Part shown: positions 56,484 through 64,000 of the stretch, piece after piece
Layout: each line of letters begins with the position of its first letter
Numbering within the stretch: the first letter of the stretch is position 1
DNA from: Microvirga flocculans ATCC BAA-817
Lineage (GTDB): Bacteria; Pseudomonadota; Alphaproteobacteria; Rhizobiales; Beijerinckiaceae
DNA length: 64,000 bases
Direction: 5' to 3'
NCBI RefSeq assembly: GCF_000518665.1
Contig: NZ_JAEA01000011.1
Span: forward strand, 62,001-126,000
The notes under the pieces: generated by a model
Seen by the model: the letters and a program-made list of their open reading frames with translations, nothing else
Databases searched by the model: none
Told to the model about the DNA's origin: nothing
Made by a program: the position numbers and the translations under genes

Positions 56484-56927
56484 CTAGGGCATTCTCTTGG
56501 AATTCGCCTTCTGGCGCGCCGCCTGCGGCTTGTTGGCCGGCGCATTCGCGGGTGTGCTGGAAGGCGCGGCGACCGGGAGCTTGATCGGCTCCGGCGGGGG
56601 CGTCTTGCCGAGTTCGGCGGCCTCTGCGCCTGCGGCCTCGTTGCGTGCCCGCAGGGCATCGAGCTCGGCTTCCGCAGCCTTGACCTCCGCTGCGGTGCGG
56701 GCGGGCGTCGGGCGCTCCGGAACCGGCGTGCCGATGGGCATGTAATCCAGGCTGTCCGGGCGCGAGCGGGCGACGAATTCCGGCGTCGCAGCCATCTGCG
56801 GCCCTGCCCCGACCGCCGTAGCCACATCCCGCACGGGGTTGCTGTTGCATCCGGCAAGACCGATGCTTGCCGCCGCAGCGAGCGCGAGGGCCGAAGCGCG
56901 AGGGAGCGAAAGGGGCTTTGTAAGCAT
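56484..56927 (-). CDS. Small Ala/Pro-rich lipoprotein
   Basis: A 147-residue lipoprotein with signal peptide and lipobox LAGC. The mature part is Ala/Pro/Glu-rich with one probable helix (AAEVKAAEAELDALRARNEA) and a basic tail. No enzyme motif. ATG at 56927 fits the signal peptide. It is 46 nt upstream of the aminotransferase gene and may share its transcript. Function unknown; similar short lipoproteins occur here in related genomes (from memory). Confidence 0.78.
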   Translation of the reverse strand: MLTKPLSLPRASALALAAAASIGLAGCNSNPVRDVATAVGAGPQMAATPEFVARSRPDSLDYMPIGTPVPERPTPARTAAEVKAAEAELDALRARNEAAGAEAAELGKTPPPEPIKLPVAAPSSTPANAPANKPQAARQKANSKRMP

Positions 56928-57038
56928 TCTGATACCTAAGGATGGCAACATGACCCTGGCATATCCGACAGGTGGAACGGTAAGATGTCGGAAATGCAGC
57001 CTGCGGGCAATGCTGCTGCGATAGAGGGAGATCGCCTT

Positions 57039-58844
57039 ATGGACAAGCCATATGGTGAAGAGAAAACTCGATCCTCAAGCCCGGACTTCGAAGAACTCTC
57101 CAGGAATGTGGCGCGGTTCATCGAGGGAGCGGGCAAGGCCGCAGCCGCCTATCTCAAGCCCGTCCAGGACGGGCAGGCCCAGCCGGAGGTCCCCCGCGAC
57201 GCCTCGGAGGCGATCAAATCCCTGGGCCGCGTCGCCGAAGCCTGGATGAGCGATCCGCAGAAGAGCTTCGAGGCCCAGTCCCGTCTCGGCACCCAGTTCC
57301 TGAGCCTCTGGGCGGCGACCCTGAAGCGCGCCCAGGGCGAACCCGCCGAGCCCGTGGCCGAACCGGACCCCAAGGACAACCGCTTCAAGGACCCCGAATG
57401 GTCCGAGAACCCCATCTTCGACTTCCTGAAGCAGGCCTACCTGATTTCCTCCCGGTGGGCGGACGACCTGGTGGAGAACGCGGAAGGCCTCGACGAGCGC
57501 ACCCGCCACAAGGCGCAGTTCTACCTCAAGCAATTGTCCAGCGCGCTCTCGCCCTCCAACTTCCTCCTCACCAATCCCGAGCTGATCCGCGAGACGCTCA
57601 AGGAGAACGGGGCCAATCTCGTACGCGGCGTCACCATGCTCGCGGAGGATATCGAGGCGGGACGCGGCGAGCTGAAGATCCGCCAGTCGGACCAGAGTTC
57701 CTTCAAGGTCGGCGTGAATATCGCCACCACGCCCGGCAAGGTGATCTTTCGCAACGATCTCATCGAGCTGATCCAGTATGCCCCGACGACGGAGAAGGTG
57801 CTCAAGCGGCCGCTGCTCATCGTGCCGCCATGGATCAACAAGTACTACATTCTCGACCTGAACCCGGACAAAAGCTTCATCCGCTGGGCGGTTTCGCAGG
57901 GCCTGACCGTCTTCTGCATTTCCTGGGTGAACCCGGCCGAGCAACATGCCGAGAAGGGCTTCGAGCATTACATGCGCGACGGCATCTTCGCGGCCCTCGA
58001 CGCCATCGAGCAGGCGACGGGAGAGAAGAAGGTCACGGCCATCGGCTATTGCGTCGGCGGCACGCTTCTCGCCACCACCCTCGCCTTCATGGCCGCCAAG
58101 CGCGACAAGCGGATCGACAGCGCCACCCTCTTCACCGCGCAGGTCGATTTCACCCATGCGGGCGACCTGAAGGTCTTCGCCGGAGAGGAGGAGGTGAGCA
58201 GCCTCGAAGCCGCCATGAGAAAGCGCGGCTATCTCGAAGGCTCGCGCATGGCCAGCGCCTTCAACATGCTGCGGCCCAATGACCTGATCTGGCCTTACGT
58301 GATCAATGTCTACATGAAGGGGCAATCCCCCTTCCCGTTCGACCTGCTCTACTGGAACGCCGACTCGACCCGGATGCCGGCGGCCAACCACGCCTTCTAC
58401 CTGCGCAACTGCTATCTGGAGAACAGGCTCGCCAAGGGCGAGATGGAGCTCGCCGGCGTGAAGCTCGACCTGAAGAAGGTGAAGGTGCCGATCTTCAACC
58501 TGGCGACCAAAGAGGATCACATCGCCCCTGCCCGCTCGGTCTTCACCGGCTCGAAGGCCTTCGGAGGCCCCGTCCATTACGTGCTGGCCGGATCGGGACA
58601 TATCGCGGGCGTCGTCAATCCGCCGGGCAAGCCGAAATACCAGTTCTGGACCGGCGGTCCCGTCGCGGGCGAGCTGGAGGATTGGGTCAAGCAGGCGAGC
58701 GAAACACCGGGCTCCTGGTGGCCTTACTGGTTCTCGTGGATCGAGGCCCAGGCCCCGCGCATGGTCAAGGCCCGTGAGCCGGGAGGCGGCAAGCTGGAGC
58801 CCCTCTGCGACGCCCCTGGAACTTATGTTCTGGAAAAATCCTGA
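57039..58844 (+). CDS. phaC: Class I poly(3-hydroxyalkanoate) synthase
   Basis: Polymerises (R)-3-hydroxyacyl-CoA into intracellular PHA granules. About 601 residues from the start at 57039, chosen for GGGAG 8 nt upstream; an ATG at 56985 adds 18 residues. The lipase-box is GYCVGG with catalytic C338, D493 (KEDHIAP) and H521 (GSGHIAG). Size and motif match class I. It is divergent from the lipoprotein gene; phaA/phaB/phasin genes are not in the window. Confidence 0.96.
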   Translation: MDKPYGEEKTRSSSPDFEELSRNVARFIEGAGKAAAAYLKPVQDGQAQPEVPRDASEAIKSLGRVAEAWMSDPQKSFEAQSRLGTQFLSLWAATLKRAQGEPAEPVAEPDPKDNRFKDPEWSENPIFDFLKQAYLISSRWADDLVENAEGLDERTRHKAQFYLKQLSSALSPSNFLLTNPELIRETLKENGANLVRGVTMLAEDIEAGRGELKIRQSDQSSFKVGVNIATTPGKVIFRNDLIELIQYAPTTEKVLKRPLLIVPPWINKYYILDLNPDKSFIRWAVSQGLTVFCISWVNPAEQHAEKGFEHYMRDGIFAALDAIEQATGEKKVTAIGYCVGGTLLATTLAFMAAKRDKRIDSATLFTAQVDFTHAGDLKVFAGEEEVSSLEAAMRKRGYLEGSRMASAFNMLRPNDLIWPYVINVYMKGQSPFPFDLLYWNADSTRMPAANHAFYLRNCYLENRLAKGEMELAGVKLDLKKVKVPIFNLATKEDHIAPARSVFTGSKAFGGPVHYVLAGSGHIAGVVNPPGKPKYQFWTGGPVAGELEDWVKQASETPGSWWPYWFSWIEAQAPRMVKAREPGGGKLEPLCDAPGTYVLEKS

Positions 58845-58906
58845 CCCTCTGCGGCAACTGCCGCTTTCACCGGGACAACGCCGGTTCGCTGATGGCGCAA
58901 AAGAAA

Positions 58907-58929
58907 AAGGCCGGCGTTACGCCGGCCTT
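58907..58929 (-). terminator. Terminator between phaC and the FadL-type gene
   Basis: aaggccggcg (58907-58916) and cgccggcctt (58920-58929), loop tta. On the minus strand it runs into a T-tract (TTTTTCTTTT), 23 nt after the FadL-type stop; it also lies downstream of phaC. Confidence 0.85.
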
Positions 58930-58951
58930 CTTGCTGTCGGTTCGCGAGACC

Positions 58952-60283
58952 TCAGTTCTTGCGAACGATCGGAGCCGCGGGGATCGCCACCTTCGGGTTG
59001 TCCCAGCGATAGCGCAGGCCGACCGAGACGATGTCGACGCCCGCATCGACGTCAGCCACGAACGGCAGGCCTTCGAAATCCTGGTGACCCGGCAGGATGC
59101 GGATATCCGTCTCCTTCGAGAAGATGTGCGTGTAGGCGACGTCGAAGGACAGCTGGTCGTTCCACTGATAGCCCAGGCCGACCGACGCCCAGATGCGGTC
59201 GTTGTCGGGCAGGCGCGTGGAGCGGATCTGCGTATCGATGGGCGACTGCTCGTAGGCCAGACCGGCGCGCACGGTCCACTGGTTGGTCACCTTGTAGTCG
59301 AAGCCGAGCGAATAGAAGAAGCCGTCATCGTAGTTGAGCGGAATATCCGTCACGGCGCCGCCGGTCGGACCGATCACGAGAGGCGTCTTGAGGACGCTCC
59401 AGTTCGTCCACTCGAAACCGGCATGAACCGTGAGGGCCGGCGTCACCACCTGCGAGATGCCGAGGGTGAACTGATCAGGGGTCTTCAGCTTTGCGGTGAT
59501 CGGAAGCCGGGCGAACGGGCCGATGGAGCCGAAGGGAGCCGACAGGTTGCCTTCGAGCTCATGCTCGACCTGCGAGCGGTAGCCGAGACCGATCGTCGTG
59601 CCGGCCATGGGGGTGATCGTCACACCGGCCGTGAAGCCGAAGCCGAGATCGTCGCCGTCGAGGATGGCGCTGGGAGCGCCGGGCAGCGTCGCCGATGCGG
59701 CCGGAGCGCCGGGGAACGGCACGGCCCGCTTCAGCGTGATGTCGAAATACTGCAGGGACGGGCCCACGGCGAACGAGAACCAGTCGTTCACCTTCACGCC
59801 GAGAACCGGGTTGACGTTGACCGAGAAGATCTTGGACGAACGCGAGTAGAGCTGGCCGGACCAGTTCATCTTCGGATCGGTGACGAGGCCGTAAGGCGAG
59901 GTCGTGGAGAGGCCGACCCACAGCATGTCGTTGATCTGGTAGGAGGCATAGCTCGCCGGGATGAGCGCGTCCTGGCCGATATCGCCCGAGCCGCCGAGCG
60001 CGAAGGTCGGAACCGACGGCAGCGGGTTGATGTCGACCCGCGGGATGATCAGGGCGGCATGCCCTTCGAACTGCCAGCCCGGCATCATCGTGATGACGGC
60101 GGGGTTCCAGAACATGGAGGAGAGATAGCCCGAGCCCGAAGCGGCACCGGCAAAGGAGTAGCCTTGAGCCGTGGCGCTCTGCTCGCGAAGGGCGAAGGCA
60201 CCGGCCTGAGCGCCGCCTTGAGCGGCAACGAGGGCTGCGAAGGAGACGGCAGCCAGGGTCAAAGAACGAGAGAGACGGCTCAT
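58952..60283 (-). CDS. FadL/OmpP1 family outer-membrane transporter
   Basis: A 443-residue beta-barrel for hydrophobic substrates such as long-chain fatty acids. A signal peptide (1-27) leads into the FadL N-terminal hatch-like GAFALREQSATAQGYSFAG and the family NPAVITMMPG (NPA motif). Many alternating strands and the C-terminal Tyr/Arg-rich strand follow. Start 60283 by signal peptide. Convergent with phaC and preceded by an AT-rich regulatory region. Substrate is inferred only. Confidence 0.9.
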   Translation of the reverse strand: MSRLSRSLTLAAVSFAALVAAQGGAQAGAFALREQSATAQGYSFAGAASGSGYLSSMFWNPAVITMMPGWQFEGHAALIIPRVDINPLPSVPTFALGGSGDIGQDALIPASYASYQINDMLWVGLSTTSPYGLVTDPKMNWSGQLYSRSSKIFSVNVNPVLGVKVNDWFSFAVGPSLQYFDITLKRAVPFPGAPAASATLPGAPSAILDGDDLGFGFTAGVTITPMAGTTIGLGYRSQVEHELEGNLSAPFGSIGPFARLPITAKLKTPDQFTLGISQVVTPALTVHAGFEWTNWSVLKTPLVIGPTGGAVTDIPLNYDDGFFYSLGFDYKVTNQWTVRAGLAYEQSPIDTQIRSTRLPDNDRIWASVGLGYQWNDQLSFDVAYTHIFSKETDIRILPGHQDFEGLPFVADVDAGVDIVSVGLRYRWDNPKVAIPAAPIVRKN

Positions 60284-60667
60284 GAGTTTTCCTGCCCTTA
60301 TAGTCTTCTTGCGCGGGAGAATCCCGCTCTGAGGATAGTGTGCCAAGGCTTAAATTTGGCTGCAATCTTCCCACTCGCTGCCGACTTCGGATTAATATTT
60401 CATAAATCCAATGTATCCATCCAAATGATAACTTAATTTTACTTTGTTAACCTTTAGACAAGTCCAAGTATGAATGGAAGGTTCATATGTAAACAAATGT
60501 ATAGACCACCCATGCCGGGAAGTTCGTCGGGCACCGCGCAAAACGTGGAAATCCCCCACTTTGTGGAAGTTCGTGGCATAACGGCAACATATTTGCGCCA
60601 GGAACATGCATTGTAGCGGGGTGCGTCCGCACCAACTATGCCCATGCCGTAACGAGAGGAGCGCCTG
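60284..60667. other. AT-rich divergent regulatory region
   Basis: A 384-nt non-coding span between the divergent FadL-type and FAH-family genes. The 60 nt from 60421 are about 30% GC, far below the flanks, so the part around 60385-60510 is a likely promoter or bent-DNA region. ggaagttcgt occurs twice (60518-60527 and 60565-60574) as a direct repeat. gagagg precedes the FAH-family start. No gene is seen. Confidence 0.5.
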
Positions 60668-61552
60668 ATGAAGCTGGTGAGATTTGGGGAAGCGGGACGG
60701 GAAAGACCCGGACTGATCGACTCCAAAGGACAGGTTCGCGACCTGTCGGGCCTCGTCCCCGATATTGCCGGAGCGACCCTTTCCGCGACGTCGCTGGAGC
60801 GCATCCGCCAGACCGACCCTGAGACCCTCCCCCTCGCTCCGGCGGGCCAGCGCTTGGGCGCCTGCGTGGGTCAGGTGCGCAACTTCATCGCCATCGGACT
60901 GAACTACGCCGACCATGCCGCCGAGACGGGCGCGCCCATTCCGGCGGAGCCCATCGTCTTCAACAAGGCTCCCTCCTGCATCGTCGGCCCCAACGACGAC
61001 GTCGTCATTCCGCGCGGCTCCCAGAAGACCGACTGGGAGGTGGAACTCGCCCTCGTGATCGGCGAGCGCGCCTCCTATGTCGGCGCCAACGAGGCCATGA
61101 ACTACGTGGCGGGCTATTGCGTCTGCAACGACGTCTCGGAGCGCGAGTATCAGCTCGAACGCGGCGGCACCTGGACCAAGGGCAAGGGCTGCCCCACGTT
61201 CGGCCCGCTCGGCCCTTGGCTCGTAACCGCGGACGAGGTTCCCGATCCGCAGAATCTCTCCATGTGGCTCGACGTGAACGGCGAGCGGGTGCAGGCCGGC
61301 TCCACGAAGACGATGATCTTCACCGTCGCGCAGATCGTCTCCTACGTCTCGCACTTCATGATCCTGGAGCCCGGTGACGTGATCACCACGGGCACCCCTC
61401 CGGGCGTCGGCATGGGCATGAAGCCCCAGCGCTTCCTCAAGGCCGGAGATGTGATGTCGCTCGGGATCGAAGGGCTCGGGGAGCAGCGTCAGCGCTGCGT
61501 GGCTTTCGAAGGCCCTGCGGTGGATACGAGCCGGAGCTGGAAAGGCGACTGA
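60668..61552 (+). CDS. Fumarylacetoacetate hydrolase family protein
   Basis: A 294-residue FAH-superfamily enzyme that cleaves C-C bonds of dioxo acids. The metal ligands are in TDWEVELALVIG (two Glu) and CNDVSERE (Asp), with the GTPPGVGMGM loop at the end. FAH families cover fumarylpyruvate hydrolase, oxaloacetate decarboxylase and 2-keto-4-pentenoate hydratase types; substrate cannot be told. GAGGAG lies upstream of the ATG. Confidence 0.9.
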   Translation: MKLVRFGEAGRERPGLIDSKGQVRDLSGLVPDIAGATLSATSLERIRQTDPETLPLAPAGQRLGACVGQVRNFIAIGLNYADHAAETGAPIPAEPIVFNKAPSCIVGPNDDVVIPRGSQKTDWEVELALVIGERASYVGANEAMNYVAGYCVCNDVSEREYQLERGGTWTKGKGCPTFGPLGPWLVTADEVPDPQNLSMWLDVNGERVQAGSTKTMIFTVAQIVSYVSHFMILEPGDVITTGTPPGVGMGMKPQRFLKAGDVMSLGIEGLGEQRQRCVAFEGPAVDTSRSWKGD

Positions 61553-61578
61553 TCCGGCCGAACAGAGTTTCTCACATC

Positions 61579-61607
61579 ATGGCCGGGCTCGTCCCGGCCA
61601 TATCTTT
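61579..61607 (+). terminator. Hairpin terminator after the FAH-family gene
   Basis: atggccggg (61579-61587) pairs with cccggccat (61593-61601) around ctcgt; atctttt follows. The element nearly matches 52683-52705 in the opposite orientation, so it may be a mobile hairpin used as terminator. Confidence 0.7.
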
Positions 61608-61678
61608 TCGAGGGGACGAAGAGCCCTTCCCATCGCGACTGCCTGCTCGATGCCGGCAATGATGAGAGGGCGCGCGAC

Positions 61679-62650
61679 CTATCCCATCAGGCCCAGCATC
61701 AATTGGATGTTCTGCACCGCTGCGCCCGAGGCCCCCTTGCCGAGATTGTCGAGACGGGCCACCAGCACGGCATGCCTGTAGCTGTCATGCTGGAAGACGA
61801 AGAGCTCCAGCCGGTCGGTGTCGTTCAAGGCCTCGGGCTCGAGGCGCTCGATCTTCTTGCCCTCCTTCACCGTCGGCACGACGCTGACGAGGCCGCCGCC
61901 CGGATAATGCCCAGCAAGCACCGCTTCGATATCCGCCGCCTTCGGCTTGCCGGGAAGCATGTCGAGATGGAGCGGCACGCTGACCAGCATGCCCTGCCGG
62001 AAATTGCCGACGGAGGGAATGAAGATCGGGCGGCGGGTCAGGCCGGTATATGTCTGAAGCTCGGGCACATGCTTGTGCTCGAAGCCAAGGCCGTAAAGCT
62101 CGAAGGCGGGCGCCGTGCCGGATTCGTAAGCCTCGATCATCGAGCGGCCGCCGCCGCTGTAGCCGCTCACCGCATTGACGGTGATCGGGTAATCGGCCGG
62201 AATCAAGCCCGCATCCACCAGGGGCCGGATCAACGCGATGGCGCCGGTCGGATAGCAGCCGGGATTGGCGACGCGCTCGGCGGCGGCGACGGCCTGCTTC
62301 TGCTCCGAGGTCAGTTCCGCAAAGCCATAGACCCAGCCGGGAGCGACACGATGCGCGGTGCTGGCATCGAGGATCTTCGGCTTCCTGCCGCCGAGGCCGT
62401 CGACGAGAGCGACCGTTTCCCGTGCCGTATCGTCGTGCAGGCAGAGCACCACGAGGTCGACCTCTGCGAGAATTTCAAGCTTGGCCTCCGGATCCTTGCG
62501 GCGCTGCGGATCGATGCTGCGGACGGCAACGCCCTTCACGCTCTTCAGACGCTCGCGGATGCCGAGTCCCGTGGTCCCTGCCTCTCCGTCGATGAAGACA
62601 GTCTTCGCCTGCTGGCCGAGATTGATCTGGTTCAGAGTCGTGGTTGTCAT
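61679..62650 (-). CDS. argC: N-acetyl-gamma-glutamyl-phosphate reductase (type 2)
   Basis: Arginine synthesis: reduces N-acetylglutamyl phosphate to the semialdehyde. The 323-residue type 2 ArgC has the NADP loop [13 protein letters not shown], catalytic Cys in NPGCYPTG and the GYSGGGRSM block. It sits downstream of rpsI, a usual alphaproteobacterial neighbour, separated here by a repeat-rich gap. Confidence 0.96.
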   Translation of the reverse strand: MTTTTLNQINLGQQAKTVFIDGEAGTTGLGIRERLKSVKGVAVRSIDPQRRKDPEAKLEILAEVDLVVLCLHDDTARETVALVDGLGGRKPKILDASTAHRVAPGWVYGFAELTSEQKQAVAAAERVANPGCYPTGAIALIRPLVDAGLIPADYPITVNAVSGYSGGGRSMIEAYESGTAPAFELYGLGFEHKHVPELQTYTGLTRRPIFIPSVGNFRQGMLVSVPLHLDMLPGKPKAADIEAVLAGHYPGGGLVSVVPTVKEGKKIERLEPEALNDTDRLELFVFQHDSYRHAVLVARLDNLGKGASGAAVQNIQLMLGLMG

Positions 62651-62726
62651 AGGGTCGATCCATCCGCTTGAGGGCCGCCGATAGGCTTAAGCCGCATAAC
62701 GCCAATACGGTTCTCGGGAAACAAAA

Positions 62727-62860
62727 AAGCCGCGCTAAAGCATCGTACCCAAAAGTGGACCCCACTTTTGGGATCATCCGATGCTCTCATTTTGAAGCGG
62801 CGCATCGCACTGAGCGGAAAACCGGATCCACTTTTCCGCGCGATGCGCTGTGCGCGGCTT
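62727..62860. repeat. Compound nested palindromic repeat
   Basis: Outer arms aagccgcgc (62727-62735) and gcgcggctt (62852-62860) enclose two hairpins. The first (62739-62785) has arms agcatcg and cgatgct plus an inner cccaaaagtgg stem. The second (62800-62848) has gcgcatcgc/gcgatgcgc with inner gcggaaaa/ttttccgc. It shares accggatccactt with copy A at 1102-1150. Similar sequences occur in many Rhizobiales genomes (general knowledge). Confidence 0.75.
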
Positions 62861-63008
62861 GCGGGTCAGGCCATTCGGACAGCCATCATCGCGCGCGCGC
62901 CGGGGCGGCGATCATTCGGCGTCGGATGATGCGGAGGCTCTGGTTCATAGGGCCTGTATGAATTTGAAGGCCGGACCTGTCAACACGTGCCGGCATGAGC
63001 CAAAGAAA

Positions 63009-63032
63009 AAGGGCGGCCCGAAAGCCGCCCTT
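63009..63032 (-). terminator. Intrinsic terminator of rpsI
   Basis: Minus-strand AAGGGCGGC/GCCGCCCTT stem (63024-63032 with 63009-63017, 6-nt loop) followed by TTTCTTT, 26 nt past the rpsI stop. Confidence 0.85.
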
Positions 63033-63057
63033 CTTGAAGGGTAGAACCCTGAAGCGA

Positions 63058-63534
63058 TCAGCGCTTCGAGAACTGGAAGCTGCGGCGGGCCTTGGCCTTG
63101 CCGTACTTCTTGCGCTCGACCACGCGCGCGTCGCGGGTGAGGAAGCCTTCCTTCTTGAGCGGGCCGCGAAGCTCCGGCTCATAATAGGTCAGCGCCTTGG
63201 CGAGGCCATGACGGACCGCACCGGCCTGGCCGGAGAGGCCACCGCCGCTGACGTTCACGACGATGTCGTACTGGCCCTCGCGCTGAGCGATCTGAAGCGG
63301 CTGCGTCAGGATCAGGCGGAGAACCGGACGAGCGAAGTAAACCTCGACGGCGCGGTCGTTGATGATGATCTTGCCGGAGCCGGGCTTGATCCAAACGCGG
63401 GCGACAGCGTCCTTACGCTTGCCGGTGGCGTAAGCGCGACCGAGCGAGTCGAGCTTCTGGACGTGCTTAGGAGCTTCCGGAGCGGCGGCCTGGGCGTTCT
63501 GACCCAGATCGGCGAGAGACTGAAGGGTCGCCAT
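63058..63534 (-). CDS. rpsI: 30S ribosomal protein S9
   Basis: Small-subunit protein whose C-terminal tail reaches the P-site tRNA. The 158-residue protein has [18 protein letters not shown] and the end [10 protein letters not shown]. It is longer than E. coli S9 (130) through an N-terminal extension of about 27 residues ([19 protein letters not shown]), common in alphaproteobacteria. It follows rplM by 3 nt. Confidence 0.97.
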   Translation of the reverse strand: MATLQSLADLGQNAQAAAPEAPKHVQKLDSLGRAYATGKRKDAVARVWIKPGSGKIIINDRAVEVYFARPVLRLILTQPLQIAQREGQYDIVVNVSGGGLSGQAGAVRHGLAKALTYYEPELRGPLKKEGFLTRDARVVERKKYGKAKARRSFQFSKR

Positions 63535-63537
63535 GGA

Positions 63538-64000
63538 TTAGGCCCTCACGTTCTTGGCATTGAGGGCAGCCACGTCGAGGACTTCCGGCTGCTGAGCGGT
63601 ATGCGGATGCTCAGCGCCGCCGTAGACGCGCAGGTTGCCCATGATCTGGCGGAAAAGCGGGCCGCGGGGGAGCATGCGCTCCACAGCCTTCTCGACCACG
63701 CGCTCAGGGAAGCGGCCGTCCAGGATGAACTTGGCCGTACGCTCCTTGATGCCGCCCGGATAACCGGTGTGATGGTAGTACACCTTCTGGTCGCGCTTGC
63801 GGCCGGTGAAAACCACCTTGTCGGCGTTGATGACGATGACGTTATCGCCGCAGTCGACGTGGGGCGTGTAGTTCGCCTTGTGCTTGCCACGCAGGCGCAT
63901 GGCAACGATCGAAGCGAGACGGCCAACGACAAGGCCCTTCGCGTCGATCACAACCCACTTCTTCTCGACCTCGGCGGGCTTCAGCGAAGTCGTAGTCTTC
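63538..64000 (-). CDS. rplM: 50S ribosomal protein L13 (start outside window)
   Basis: Early 50S assembly protein. Visible: [35 protein letters not shown] and [20 protein letters not shown]. Reading from the right edge gives [15 protein letters not shown] in frame, and the window ends on the last base of what should be the ATG, so the true start is two bases beyond. Full length would be 154 residues. A shorter reading from residue 18 is not the real start. Confidence 0.96.
   Translation of the reverse strand, partial: KTTTSLKPAEVEKKWVVIDAKGLVVGRLASIVAMRLRGKHKANYTPHVDCGDNVIVINADKVVFTGRKRDQKVYYHHTGYPGGIKERTAKFILDGRFPERVVEKAVERMLPRGPLFRQIMGNLRVYGGAEHPHTAQQPEVLDVAALNAKNVRA

Larger units (their letters stand above)
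62651..63057. other. Repeat-rich gap between rpsI and argC
   Basis: A 407-nt region without a gene. It holds the compound palindrome at 62727-62860 and, near 63009-63032, the rpsI terminator. The part 62861-63000 shows no convincing element apart from local GC-rich sequence with alternating gcgc. Confidence 0.55.

Overview
The window reads as chromosomal sequence of a GC-rich alphaproteobacterium of the order Hyphomicrobiales (Rhizobiales), plausibly near Microvirga/Methylobacterium/Bosea. Evidence: alphaproteobacterial gene orders (DUF177-plsX-fabH-ihfA-merR; glyA-nrdR-ribD-ribE-ribH-nusB-thiL; pdxJ-acpS-lepB-rnc-era; rpsF-rpsR-DUF2232-rplI; dnaB-alr-radA; cvpA-purF-SDR; rplM-rpsI beside argC), a ubiquinol-cytochrome c chaperone, a K+-independent-type H+-pyrophosphatase, class I PHA synthase, Bpt-type transferase and type 2 ArgC. 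No species is claimed. No phage, transposase, integrase or CRISPR array was found.

Layout. 1-1.4 kb: a secreted Met-rich protein of unknown function, a tRNA-Asp and diverged intergenic repeats. 1.5-5.9 kb (minus): MerR regulator, ihfA, fabH, plsX, DUF177, cytochrome bc1 chaperone. 6-8.7 kb: bamE-like lipoprotein and hppA. 8.8-15.8 kb (minus): glyA, nrdR, ribD, ribE, ribH, nusB, thiL and an MFS carrier, tightly packed with overlapping stops and starts. 16-19 kb: L,D-transpeptidase, a DUF6163-like membrane protein coupled to a 3-hydroxyisobutyryl-CoA hydrolase. 19.2-24.5 kb (plus): hemB, an orphan LivH-type permease with a lipoprotein-like N-terminus, threonine deaminase with ACT domain, RDD protein, Bpt. 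24.5-37.2 kb: parC and recO, then three envelope/signalling genes (OmpA-like protein, adenylate cyclase, soluble MCP-PilZ protein) lying between recO and era, then era, rnc, lepB, acpS, pdxJ. 37.5-44.2 kb (plus): ribosomal operon, dnaB, alr, radA.

44.2-47.2 kb holds the clearest accessory insert: a cadherin-like/RTX exoprotein with its own promoter and terminator and a secreted alpha/beta hydrolase, lying between radA and cvpA and lower in GC than the flanks. 47.2-50.2 kb returns to cvpA, purF and an SDR. 50.2-52.7 kb is a MocR-type regulator divergent from an EamA exporter with a palindromic candidate operator between them. 52.7-57 kb (minus): glpX, hom, an aminotransferase and a lipoprotein. 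57-64 kb: phaC, a FadL-type porin, an FAH-family enzyme, argC, a compound palindromic repeat, rpsI and rplM (its start codon falls two bases past the window end).

Most of the window is ordinary core genome. I do not see a complete multi-gene system that is clearly new. The best leads are the RTX/hydrolase insert, the MCP-PilZ protein with a conserved-looking C-terminal domain, the lipoprotein-permease fusion, and a family of palindromic intergenic elements.
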